Shown piece by piece: positions 25,338-32,752 of a DNA stretch of 33,588 bases. Below the pieces are notes generated by a model. It searched no databases. It worked only from the letters and a program-made list of their open reading frames with translations, and was not told the DNA's origin. Each line of letters begins with the position of its first letter. Position 1 is the stretch's first letter. Where the stretch lies: NCBI GenBank assembly GCA_036507695.1, contig DATCIR010000010.1, forward strand, positions 1 to 33,588, read 5' to 3'. Origin of the DNA: JAKEGK01 sp036507695 (GTDB taxonomy: Bacteria > Pseudomonadota > Gammaproteobacteria > SZUA-152). A program made the translations under genes and the position numbers.

Positions 25338-27332
25338 CTAAAAGTAATAAAACGACACAATGTGAAAACCCAACAACACGGGAAGGGGCCAGAACATGAA
25401 TAAGTGAACATAGTTTACGAGCGTGCGCGCCCGTTTCGCGGTGCGCGGATTTAATTTTGATTCCAGCGCCACCACCGCGCCCGCCATCGAACCCGTTACT
25501 GCAACGCCCAGAAAAGTCAACATCAGGACCAAATTGAGACTGGAACCCAGTTGCAAACCGGTATGTAACAGCAGCACCGCTAACACGGTGACACCTAACG
25601 CGAAATGCAACACCCGCCACTGCTTGAATTCACCCAGCGTGAACCGCTTCCAGCGTTTGCGCGGCGACATAATCAAGCCGATGACGGACAAAGCCAAAAC
25701 ACTATAACCGCTGACTTGTTTCCACAGCGCGTCTTCCCACAAAAAATTGAGTGAAAATGTTTGCACAGTGGCGGCGGGTCTTACCGCCGGCAAACCCAGC
25801 AACAAAATCGTGGCAACAAGTCCAAGCATGGCCAGCATCGCGGTGACCGGTCTACCTGTAGGCGCCACCTCCATGGACGGGCTATTCGCCAGTTGCGCCA
25901 CTAACGGCCGGCAGGAGCCGCAGACGGTGGATGCGCCGGTGCATTGCCTAATTGCCTCGAGTGAAACGTTGCCCTGTTCAATCGCTTGCGATATCTCGCC
26001 ACGTGTGATGCCCGTGCAATTACACACCACGGCTTTGGCGGGCCAGGAAGCAACCTCGGCGGCAGCCTCTTCGGTCCAGATTTCCCCGTATTTTTTAAAG
26101 CGGCGAATTTGCCATGGGTACAGCTTGCGGTGATGGATTACCATCTCTTGCAGCCGCGCCGCGTGCGGCCAGGCCCCTATGGCGATGGCGCCGACCACGT
26201 CAGCGCGGCGCAGGGTTAGCGTCCGGTAGATTCCCTTGGAAATATCCTGATACGTGATCCGCTTGTGATAGAGCGGATCAACATCGTCGCCGACCACACC
26301 AACACTGAATATGTTTTTATCCACCACCTTTAGGCGGGTGACGGATATCGAGCCACGATAGCTTACCTTTCCGCCGGCGATGTGATGCGCCGCGACTGAT
26401 GCCTGCTCCATGCCGGGCGCCACCAAACCATAGACCTGGCCATTGTGTTCAGCACATTCTCCTACGGCGTAGATATTCGGATCCGAGGTTTGCATGGCGT
26501 CATTGACTTTGATACCCCGCCCCACATGCAACCCGGCGTCCAGCGCCAGCTGCACATTGGGTTTGATACCGGTGGCGACCACGATGGTATCGCAGACAAT
26601 GGACCGGCCATTGCCCAGGTGGATGTAATGATCAGAGTCAAGGGTTTCAAAACTTTTGATGGCGGTCTTGAGATGGATCTTGATGCCCAGTTGCAATAGA
26701 TGCTCGCGCAGTATTTCAGCCGCCGGATCGTCAAGCTGGCGCTGCATCAAGCGGGGGCTGTGTTCTATAACTATCACTTCCGTATTATTCTTTTGCATGG
26801 CGCGCGCCGCTTCCAGACCCAGCAAACCACCGCCAATCACCACGGTGCGGCGGCTTCTCACCCGGCGCGCCAAAAGTTTTTGCGCATCATTCAGGTTACG
26901 AAACGCAAAGATATTCGGCTTATTAATGCCTTCGATGGCCGGGATATGCGCACTGGATCCGATAGCCAGCACCAGCTTTTGATAATACTGACGGCAGCCG
27001 TTGACGTCGATAACACAAGACTTCGCCCGGTCAATAGCCAGCACGGCGCAATTGTGATGCTGCACGACGGTTTGATCGCCGGTGGTTTTCAATTCATTCT
27101 GAATATCAAGCGTAGTCACCTCCCCCGCGAGTAAAGACGACAACTGTACACGGTTGTAAGGCAGCCAGGGTTCAGCGCCATATTGCACTACGGGCACGCC
27201 GGGTAAGTGGCGCAGTATCTCCTGGGCAGTCCTGATTCCGACGGGCCCCGTGCCGACGATCACGACAGGCTTTCTACCTTCCGCGGCATCCGGTAAATAG
27301 CCGTTATTCTGAAGTACCGCTGTTAGCGCCAT
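25338..27332 (-). CDS. FAD/[2Fe-2S] oxidoreductase fused to a transmembrane bis-heme-b domain
   Basis: The 664-residue fusion starts with a NirB-like pyridine-nucleotide-disulfide oxidoreductase. FAD motif VVIVGTGPVGIRTAQEI lies near residue 23, and NAD(P) motif RTVVIGGGLLGLEAARAM near 163. A BFD-type [2Fe-2S] domain follows (about 436-485) with VCNCTGITRGEI and CTGASTVCGSC. There is no siroheme reductase part. About residues 498-664 form several membrane helices. Two helices carry H-x13-H pairs (LHFALG...LLLHTG and YVHLFM...GFHIV), the spacing that ligates two stacked b hemes. The layout predicts NAD(P)H to FAD to [2Fe-2S] to heme b to the periplasm. Its leader holds the proposed ANTAR attenuator. 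Confidence 0.87.
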   Translation of the reverse strand: MALTAVLQNNGYLPDAAEGRKPVVIVGTGPVGIRTAQEILRHLPGVPVVQYGAEPWLPYNRVQLSSLLAGEVTTLDIQNELKTTGDQTVVQHHNCAVLAIDRAKSCVIDVNGCRQYYQKLVLAIGSSAHIPAIEGINKPNIFAFRNLNDAQKLLARRVRSRRTVVIGGGLLGLEAARAMQKNNTEVIVIEHSPRLMQRQLDDPAAEILREHLLQLGIKIHLKTAIKSFETLDSDHYIHLGNGRSIVCDTIVVATGIKPNVQLALDAGLHVGRGIKVNDAMQTSDPNIYAVGECAEHNGQVYGLVAPGMEQASVAAHHIAGGKVSYRGSISVTRLKVVDKNIFSVGVVGDDVDPLYHKRITYQDISKGIYRTLTLRRADVVGAIAIGAWPHAARLQEMVIHHRKLYPWQIRRFKKYGEIWTEEAAAEVASWPAKAVVCNCTGITRGEISQAIEQGNVSLEAIRQCTGASTVCGSCRPLVAQLANSPSMEVAPTGRPVTAMLAMLGLVATILLLGLPAVRPAATVQTFSLNFLWEDALWKQVSGYSVLALSVIGLIMSPRKRWKRFTLGEFKQWRVLHFALGVTVLAVLLLHTGLQLGSSLNLVLMLTFLGVAVTGSMAGAVVALESKLNPRTAKRARTLVNYVHLFMFWPLPVLLGFHIVSFYYF

Positions 27333-27360
27333 TGCGTCTCACAAAAAAATATATTTTGCA

Positions 27361-27462
27361 CCCATAAAAAAACGCCCACGTTGCCAGACTCAAGTCTGCC
27401 AGCCGTGGGCGCCATTGCCCTGTTTTAAACCTGCAGCGGTTTAAACACCGGAAGCTTCCGGT
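27361..27462 (-). promoter_or_regulatory. Probable ANTAR-responsive antitermination leader
   Basis: Read on the minus strand, four hairpins lie in order. First is ACCGG-AAGCTT-CCGGT (27447-27462). Second is TGTTTAAACC-GCTGCA-GGTTTAAAACA (27421-27447). Third is a short GGGC-AATGGC-GCCC (27407-27420). Last is an intrinsic terminator with outer stem CGCCCACG/CGTGGGCG (27373-27411) and seven T. The third loop is a hexanucleotide with A at position 1 and G at 4, the ANTAR recognition signature. It uses bases of the terminator's 5' arm, so the two are mutually exclusive. The terminator sits about 34 bases before the flavoprotein ATG, and the upstream gene encodes an ANTAR protein. Confidence 0.7.
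27366..27411 (-). terminator. Intrinsic terminator/attenuator ahead of the flavoprotein gene
   Basis: The outer stem is 8 bp of mostly GC, with an inner CAGAC/GTCTG stem and loop TTGA, ending in GTTTTTTTA on the minus strand. It terminates the ANTAR gene transcript unless antiterminated. Confidence 0.88.
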
Positions 27463-27504
27463 AATCCTGCGTTTATGCCTTCCTTAAACCATGAAATCCC
27501 GTGT

Positions 27505-28086
27505 TCAATTAAACAGCGTGTCCGCGTTAATAATATTCTTGGCAATCTCCGCGAGTTTCTGATTTTTATCCATGGCCATCTTGCGCATCATTTGAAACGC
27601 CGCCTCTTCATCCATGGTCCGGCGGCGCATCAGGATGCCTTTGGCCTTTTCGATAACCTTGCGTTCCGCCAGCGAGGCGCGGGCTTTTTCCAGTTCCGAT
27701 TTTATCGCGTGCACTTCGTGGAACCTGGCTTTCGCCAAATCCATAATATGTTTCACGCGTTCCGGCACAAAACCGCTAACGATATACGCGCTTAATCCTA
27801 TTGCCGCCGCTTTCTCGGTAAATACGCGGGTACTGGATCCGGTAAACACCACCACCGGCACGGCGTGGCTGTTTATTACGTTCGCCAATGCGGTAAAATA
27901 AGCGTCGTTTGGCGTGGTCATGTTTACTACCACGTACTGAATATGTTTATCCAGCTTTAAATGGCTTTCGATGGCCGTCATGTTGCGCAAGTTGCCCGAA
28001 ACTTCATAACCCAACTCCAGCAATGCGCGTTTAACGGATTCATCAGGTTTATTCGTCACATCCACCAGCAATACTTTTTGGCTCAT
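27505..28086 (-). CDS. NasT-like ANTAR antiterminator with degenerate receiver
   Basis: The 193-residue protein has an N-terminal receiver-like domain (MSQKVLLVDVTNKPD, then VVVFTGSSTRVFTEKAAAIGLSAYIVSGFVPERV). A coiled helix leads to a C-terminal ANTAR domain, KAKGILMRRRTMDEEAAFQMMRKMAMDKNQKLAEIAKNII. ANTAR proteins bind paired hexaloop RNA hairpins and prevent termination; NasT does this for nitrate assimilation genes. At the expected phospho-aspartate position there is Asn55 (YVVVNMTTP), so phosphorylation control is unlikely. The ATG at 28086 gives the normal family start with AGGGG upstream; upstream in-frame ATGs at 28104 and further are less typical. Confidence 0.88.
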   Translation of the reverse strand: MSQKVLLVDVTNKPDESVKRALLELGYEVSGNLRNMTAIESHLKLDKHIQYVVVNMTTPNDAYFTALANVINSHAVPVVVFTGSSTRVFTEKAAAIGLSAYIVSGFVPERVKHIMDLAKARFHEVHAIKSELEKARASLAERKVIEKAKGILMRRRTMDEEAAFQMMRKMAMDKNQKLAEIAKNIINADTLFN

Positions 28087-28530
28087 ACACCCCTGTACCT
28101 TCATTAGTCGCCGCATTAGTTGCCGCCTGGTTTGGCTATCGCAAAAGTTGTACCAACCATACCAAATGATGGTTTTATAAATTCGAATCAACGAGTTATA
28201 ATCCAAACGTGCATCAAGAACAGTAATTTGAGGCGCATTGATTCGCACCATAAATGCACACCAGATTCTTCGGCTTCATCCTAACGGTGCATATGCACCA
28301 CTGTTTTTGCACGCAAGCAAATAAAAATGAAAGCTCAATGCTGACGAAAAACGTTTAACCGCTGTAACGAAGGATGCTGGGGCGGGCGGGATGCATGAAC
28401 AGGAATATTTTGAGACTACGACAAACTTAATAAGCGGGATGACATTGCTAATTTAAGCTCAATCAGTTGTGATTAGTACCAAGGCGGACAATTGATCTTG
28501 TGCCGGCGTTATCCAATTGGCCACCAATGG
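28087..28530. other. Intergenic region upstream of the ANTAR gene
   Basis: No gene is supported in these 444 bp. A perfect 14-bp palindrome GGTGCATATGCACC lies at 28286-28299, with further GTGCA/TGCAC half-sites nearby (around 28253-28260 and 28308-28313). It is a candidate operator for the ANTAR/redox operon promoter. The rest shows no clear hairpin-T-tract for the PNPOx gene ending at 28531. Confidence 0.4.
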
Positions 28531-29487
28531 CTAGGACCCCAGGTCACATTCACTGTTCTTTGCGATTGGAATAAACCGGGAATAGTCTAGAAATTCCCAT
28601 TTAAGTTGTAACGGCAACGAACTCTCGCGCCAGGCCCGCACCGTGAACTGCCAATAACGTTGCGTCCCTCCGGTTTCCTCCCGCGGATCAGCCATGTCCC
28701 ATAATATGTCCGGGCTGCCAGTAAGTTGCAGGAGCCGGTTGCGTTCAAAATCAACGAACACCAAACCCGCATGCGGATAGCAGACAAAGTTGCCGAGTGT
28801 ATTGAACATATTGTTGCCGGAGTAATCCGGAACTAGCAGGGTGCGCGAGTCCAGCGCGCGCACGAAGCCCGGCATCCCGCCACGGTGTGAAGCGTCGGCA
28901 CCGTGCCGGGGATGGACACTCGCAACAAAAAATGTATCCGCCCCCTCAATCCAGGTTATTTGCGAAGGTTCGAGCTCCGATCCGCACTGGCTCGGCTTAT
29001 CAGGGCCAGGTGCCGTGCTATCCGGCAACACCCAATGCCGGCGTTGGATATACTTGGGACAGTTCGCATAGGCGGCCTGGACATCGATCACATAGTGTGA
29101 ATCCGGCGCAGGGCGCATGCAGCCGTTAATCCGCAGGCGCCGACGGGAAAGAAACTCGATAATCAGCAGGCCAACCGCAGCATTAGCTTTGACGTTCTGC
29201 CAAAGCGGATCCTCCGCGGCTGACCTGGGTTGTGACACATCCAATGACAAGGTGCGATTATCCTTTGCCCGAAAAAATCCCGGCGTGCCGAAAAGGCATG
29301 ACGCCCAGACATCATTATCGCATCCGACGCTGCCAACAATAACCATCGGTTGCTGCTCAATAAAGCGCAGCGCACCATCCGGAATGCAATCACTGATAGC
29401 GCGGGCGTTCTTACCAGCCGTTAGCGCTTCGTTTGCGCGCTGCTGGACAGCAAGCTCGCCTTCATGATAAGGGTTGTCCGACATCAT
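28531..29487 (-). CDS. PNPOx-like flavin-binding split-barrel protein
   Basis: The 318-residue protein carries the signature of the pyridoxamine-phosphate-oxidase superfamily in its C-terminal half: GMPGFVRALDSRTLLVPDYSGNNMFNTLGN, then AGLVFVDFERNRLLQLTG. Its N-terminal half repeats a related pattern (PMVIVGSVGCDNDVWASCLFG, TLSLDVS), suggesting a tandem split-barrel. Such proteins bind FMN, F420 or heme and reduce diverse substrates; no specific reaction can be assigned. The start MMSDNPYHEGE at 29487 has an AGGA upstream. A GTG at 29535 would add 16 residues that look unlike the family. Confidence 0.83.
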   Translation of the reverse strand: MMSDNPYHEGELAVQQRANEALTAGKNARAISDCIPDGALRFIEQQPMVIVGSVGCDNDVWASCLFGTPGFFRAKDNRTLSLDVSQPRSAAEDPLWQNVKANAAVGLLIIEFLSRRRLRINGCMRPAPDSHYVIDVQAAYANCPKYIQRRHWVLPDSTAPGPDKPSQCGSELEPSQITWIEGADTFFVASVHPRHGADASHRGGMPGFVRALDSRTLLVPDYSGNNMFNTLGNFVCYPHAGLVFVDFERNRLLQLTGSPDILWDMADPREETGGTQRYWQFTVRAWRESSLPLQLKWEFLDYSRFIPIAKNSECDLGS

Positions 29488-29537
29488 GCCGATCCTGACC
29501 GCACTCGGACCACGAAACCGGTGAGTGCGATGCACAT

Positions 29538-29585
29538 AGATTTATTAATACACAGGTTTATAAATACGTAGGTTTATAAACCACC
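29538..29585. repeat. Three tandem 16-bp A+T-rich repeats upstream of the PNPOx gene
   Basis: Units at 29538-29553, 29554-29569 and 29570-29585 follow the pattern AGGTTTATAAATACNN; the third contains the palindrome GGTTTATAAACC. They lie between the DsrE-like gene and the PNPOx-like gene, close to where the latter's promoter is expected. Confidence 0.75.
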
Positions 29586-29596
29586 GGGGTTTCAAC

Positions 29597-29971
29597 TTAA
29601 AACACCATGATGTTGTAGCCAGCGGCGGACAATGCCCGTAAGCTCGGCAGTCCGGACGTGCCCGGCACAGCGTTGCCTTTGATCAGTTCGAAGCCGTTCT
29701 TTTGTGCCGCCTCGCTGGCGCCGAAAACGTCGGCACACCCACAGGACACACCTGCGACCGTATCTTCGACCGCTTTATAAAGTCCATGCGCAGGATGTTC
29801 TTTCTTGGTTACTTCACCGGCCCAACGGGTTCCCGCACCCTGGAACAATAACGTGACTTCGTCGCCGTTGTGTTTAAAGTCGTAGGCGGTAGCCAGGGCA
29901 TTAAATAATCGGCCAAGCGCCTCTTCAGAATTCGTTTTAGGATCGGACATTACCACGATTGCTGTTTTCAT
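29597..29971 (-). CDS. DsrE-family-like small protein
   Basis: This 124-residue protein resembles the DsrE/DsrF-like fold: a Rossmann-like N-terminus (MKTAIVVMSDPKTNSEEALGRLFNALATAYDFKHNGDEVTLLFQGAGTRWA) and a Cys-rich segment VSCGCADVFG (Cys77 and Cys79). It ends with a conserved LRALSAAGYNIMVF. DsrE-like proteins may carry sulfur or simply share the fold; the C-x-C here could bind a persulfide or metal, which is inference. GAGGAG precedes the ATG. It is transcribed divergently from the LysR gene, which probably controls it. Confidence 0.8.
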   Translation of the reverse strand: MKTAIVVMSDPKTNSEEALGRLFNALATAYDFKHNGDEVTLLFQGAGTRWAGEVTKKEHPAHGLYKAVEDTVAGVSCGCADVFGASEAAQKNGFELIKGNAVPGTSGLPSLRALSAAGYNIMVF

Positions 29972-30086
29972 CTTAATTATCTCCTCACAAGATTAGTGTG
30001 TTTTGGGTTGCCGTTGCCGTGTAGCAACGTGACTTGAATCGTAGTAGATACATTTACTGGAATAAATGGCCAAAATAGTATTTATC

Positions 30087-30105
30087 TACTCCATATTATG
30101 GAGTA
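30087..30105. promoter_or_regulatory. 19-bp perfect palindrome in the LysR leader
   Basis: TACTCCATATTATGGAGTA is a perfect inverted repeat ending 11 bp before the LysR ATG, and its right arm contains the GGAG that would serve as ribosome site. A weaker pair, AGTAGATA near 30041 and TATCTACT near 30083, flanks the preceding 40 bp. These are good candidates for autoregulation by the LysR protein. Confidence 0.6.
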
Positions 30106-30116
30106 ATCTAGCGAAT

Positions 30117-31019
30117 ATGGACAAACTGCAAGCAATGACCACGTTCGTCAAAATAGCCAATCATGGAAGCTTGTCGGCCGCGGCGCAGGAACTCGATAAA
30201 TCTCTGCCAACCGTCGTTAGAATACTGGCAGCCCTGGAGGAAGCGTTGCAGGTGCGCCTGTTTAACCGCACCACCCGGCGGATCGCGCTGACCCAGGAAG
30301 GCATACTTTATTTAGAGCAATGCCGGAAGATCCTCGCGGACATTGAGGATGCCGAGCGAGCGCTTATCCAGGAACAATCCGAACCCAGCGGTACCATTAC
30401 CATGACTGCACCGGTGCGCTTCGGAGAAATGTATGTTGCACCTGCTGTCACTGCATTCCTCAACCGCTATCCCAAGACGCAGGTAAATCTACTATTGCTT
30501 GACCGCGTGGTGGACTTGCTGGAAGAAGGCATTGACGTGGCGATTCGCATCGCGCATCTGGGTGATTCGTCATTGATCGCGAAACCCATTGGCCACATCA
30601 GGCAGGTCGTATGCGCGAGTCCCGCGCTTCTCGCTCAAACCAGTGAACCGAAGCACCCGGAAGAACTCAGCAGCCTGCCATGCGTACGATTTACCGGCGC
30701 CTTCGCCGGATCAGCCTGGCACTTTCATCATGAAGGAAAAACCTTGTCGGTGAATATAATGGGAACTCTTTCCTGCAATCAGGTGGGGGCTTGCGTACAG
30801 GCGTGCATCGCGGGTTTGGGTTACGGACGATTTCTGTGTTACCAGGTGATGCCCTGGATAAAAAGCGGCGAACTTGCGCTTATATTGGCTGACTTTGAAC
30901 CCGCACCCATGCCGCTCAGCCTCGTTTACCCGCACGCGCGCTTGCTATCTTCGCGCGTTCGAGTAATGGTTGACTGGATAGCTAATGATATTAGCCGCGC
31001 GCTTCAAGCATCACGCTAA
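30117..31019 (+). CDS. LysR-family transcriptional regulator (CrgA-like)
   Basis: The 300-residue protein has a standard LysR winged helix-turn-helix at residues 1-62 (MDKLQAMTTFVKIANHGSLSAAAQELDKS, then RLFNRTTRRIALTQEG). A linker helix and a substrate-binding domain of CrgA type follow (GTITMTAPVRFGEMYVAPAVTAFLNRYP, VDLLEEGIDVAIRIAHLGDSSLIAKPIG). The effector is unknown. It is divergent from the DsrE-like and PNPOx-like genes, the usual relation of a LysR protein to its targets. The ATG at 30117 gives the family N-terminus; an ATG 51 bases upstream adds unrelated sequence across the palindrome. Confidence 0.92.
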   Translation: MDKLQAMTTFVKIANHGSLSAAAQELDKSLPTVVRILAALEEALQVRLFNRTTRRIALTQEGILYLEQCRKILADIEDAERALIQEQSEPSGTITMTAPVRFGEMYVAPAVTAFLNRYPKTQVNLLLLDRVVDLLEEGIDVAIRIAHLGDSSLIAKPIGHIRQVVCASPALLAQTSEPKHPEELSSLPCVRFTGAFAGSAWHFHHEGKTLSVNIMGTLSCNQVGACVQACIAGLGYGRFLCYQVMPWIKSGELALILADFEPAPMPLSLVYPHARLLSSRVRVMVDWIANDISRALQASR

Positions 31020-31057
31020 CTGCATAGCCGGGAAGCACTGCTTAAGAAACTTTTTAA

Positions 31058-31402
31058 TCATCCCGGCAGGAGCGTTACCGTGGTCTCCGCGGTTTGCTTA
31101 TTGATATGCAACTGCACTTCACAGTATTCACTGTTTTTTTCAACCGGCGTGGGATCATCCGCGCAACTGCAGCCGGCGATAATGCCACTGTAAAAGAAAC
31201 CGGCTTTTGCCCGTATTGAATCCGGACTTTCAGACACCTCAATAATCATCACTTCAATTTTATCGTCCAGCGCATAGTTGCTGGTTGACATTCCCTGCTG
31301 CAACGGCAGTTGCTCAATACCCAGCTGTTCGAGTTCCGTTTTCAGCGTGTCATTAAATGCCGGTGTGCCCCAGGCGGCAAGAGAATCTTGGAGTCGCAGC
31401 AT
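31058..31402 (-). CDS. Hypothetical protein with Cys-rich C-terminal half
   Basis: The 114-residue protein (from ATG 31402) is soluble and acidic. Its N-terminal part is helical (LRLQDSLAAWGTPAFNDTLKTELEQLG). The C-terminal part, AGFFYSGIIAGCSCADDPTPVEKNSEYCEVQLHINKQ, looks like beta-strands with three cysteines, where the C-x-C resembles metal or persulfide sites. I do not recognise a family. Its good amino-acid composition and coding-like pattern suggest a real gene, convergent with the LysR gene. The ribosome site is weak. Confidence 0.7.
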   Translation of the reverse strand: MLRLQDSLAAWGTPAFNDTLKTELEQLGIEQLPLQQGMSTSNYALDDKIEVMIIEVSESPDSIRAKAGFFYSGIIAGCSCADDPTPVEKNSEYCEVQLHINKQTAETTVTLLPG

Positions 31403-31619
31403 CAGCAAATTCCGGAAATTTATGTTGAATACATAAGAATATTATATTTTCCACGGAAAATAGCGGTGATATCTTTAGGCCTTAGCAATTAAACGCAGTT
31501 CTCTATTTGCTCACTGATACTTCGAAAATTACTTACCTTAATAAATTGCGTACATTAATAATAGTAGTTACTACCGGTGAAGAAAATATGGGCACCGCAT
31601 TTTTTACCATTGTTTAATA

Positions 31620-31675
31620 TTGTCACAAATCTGTCATGTTTTATTCATAGACTTGTCACATTGCTTCTTTACAGT
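31620..31675 (+). promoter_or_regulatory. Pho-box promoter of pstS with phased 7-bp units
   Basis: Units TTGTCAC (31620), CTGTCAT (31631), TATTCAT (31642) and TTGTCAC (31653) repeat with an exact 11-bp period. The first two with AAAT between them match the PhoB box consensus in 16 of 18 bases. A TACAGT at 31670-31675 begins 10 bp after the last unit, the spacing usual for PhoB-activated -10 elements. Phosphate-starvation control of pstS is the expected meaning. Confidence 0.85.
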
Positions 31676-31715
31676 CACATCAGTTTTTTTACTAAGTGAC
31701 TGATTGGAGGACAAC

Positions 31716-32702
31716 ATGAACAAAACTGCTATATCCGCTCTACTGCTGTTATCTGCTACGGTATCCGCCCAGGCTGCCGACCTTGTGAAGGTCGATGGCT
31801 CGAGCACCGTATTCCCGATTACCGAAGCCGTTGCCGAGGAATTCCAAAAAGCCGAACAAGGTAAAACCCAGGTTACGGTGGGTATTTCCGGTACCGGTGG
31901 TGGATTCAAGAAATTCTGCCGCGGCGAGACCGACATTTCCGATGCATCCCGCCCCATTAAGGATTCCGAGAAAAAACTGTGTGTCGAAAACGGCATCGAA
32001 TACATCGAGCTGCCGGCCGCGCTGGACGCGCTGACCGTGGTAATTAACCCCAAGAACACCTGGGTAGATCACCTGACGGTTGAAGAACTGAAGAAAGCCT
32101 GGGAGCCCGCTGCCCAAGGCAAGATTACCAGCTGGAAACAAATCCGTCCCAGCTTCCCTGATAGTCCGTTGACCCTGTTTGGACCGGGTACCGACTCCGG
32201 CACCTATGACTACTTTGTTGAAGCTATCATTGAAGGCAAGTCAACCCGCGGCGATTTCACCGCCAGTGAAGATGACAACATCCTGGTTCAAGGTGTGGCC
32301 AACGATGTCAATGCCATGGGCTTCTTTGGTCTGGCTTACTACGAAGAGAACAAAGGCAAACTCAAGGCCGCGGCGATCTCCTGGAAAGGCAGCAAGCCGG
32401 TATTACCTTCGGTGGAAAACGCCAAGAACGCCACTTACCAACCTTTGTCACGTCCGATCTTTATCTATGTCAATAAGAAATCGGCGGACACCAAGCCTTA
32501 CGTGGCGCGTTTTGTCGAGTTTTACATGGATAAGAAACATGCCGCCCCGCTGGTTAAGGAAGTCGGCTATGTTCCCCTGCCTGATAAAGCCTATGACCTG
32601 GCGCTTGGCAAGTTCAAGAAACGCACTACCGGTACGGTATTCAAGGGCGCCGAAGTCGGCGTAGGCATCGAAGAACTCATGGCGCGCAGCCCCGCTAACT
32701 AA
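31716..32702 (+). CDS. pstS: Phosphate ABC transporter substrate-binding protein
   Basis: The 328-residue periplasmic protein has a signal peptide (MNKTAISALLLLSATVSAQA) and then DLVKVDGSSTVFPITEAVAEEFQK, the N-terminal phosphate-binding loop of PstS. Other typical segments are GISGTGGGFKKFCRGETDISDASRPI and FGPGTDSGTYDYF. It captures phosphate for the PstCAB importer. TGGAGG lies just before the ATG. The gene is preceded by Pho boxes and followed by a strong hairpin before pstC, which would let pstS be expressed above the membrane subunits. Confidence 0.95.
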   Translation: MNKTAISALLLLSATVSAQAADLVKVDGSSTVFPITEAVAEEFQKAEQGKTQVTVGISGTGGGFKKFCRGETDISDASRPIKDSEKKLCVENGIEYIELPAALDALTVVINPKNTWVDHLTVEELKKAWEPAAQGKITSWKQIRPSFPDSPLTLFGPGTDSGTYDYFVEAIIEGKSTRGDFTASEDDNILVQGVANDVNAMGFFGLAYYEENKGKLKAAAISWKGSKPVLPSVENAKNATYQPLSRPIFIYVNKKSADTKPYVARFVEFYMDKKHAAPLVKEVGYVPLPDKAYDLALGKFKKRTTGTVFKGAEVGVGIEELMARSPAN

Positions 32703-32752
32703 TAGTACGCATCATTAGGTGGTAATGATCAGGAAAAAAAGCAATAACAATC

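Noticed and set aside
25327..25620. N-terminal extension of the multiheme cytochrome gene
   Set aside because: It overlaps the 3' end of the flavoprotein gene in another frame; the ATG at 25326 is followed by a proper signal peptide.
28294..28313. Sigma-54-like promoter near the GGTGCATATGCACC palindrome
   Set aside because: The GG and GC dinucleotides are not at the required -24/-12 spacing on either strand.
31027..31067. Inverted repeat GCCGGGA/TCCCGGC with inner AAGCACTGCTT between two convergent genes
   Set aside because: The arms are 27 bases apart and no clear T tract follows, so a terminator call is not supported.
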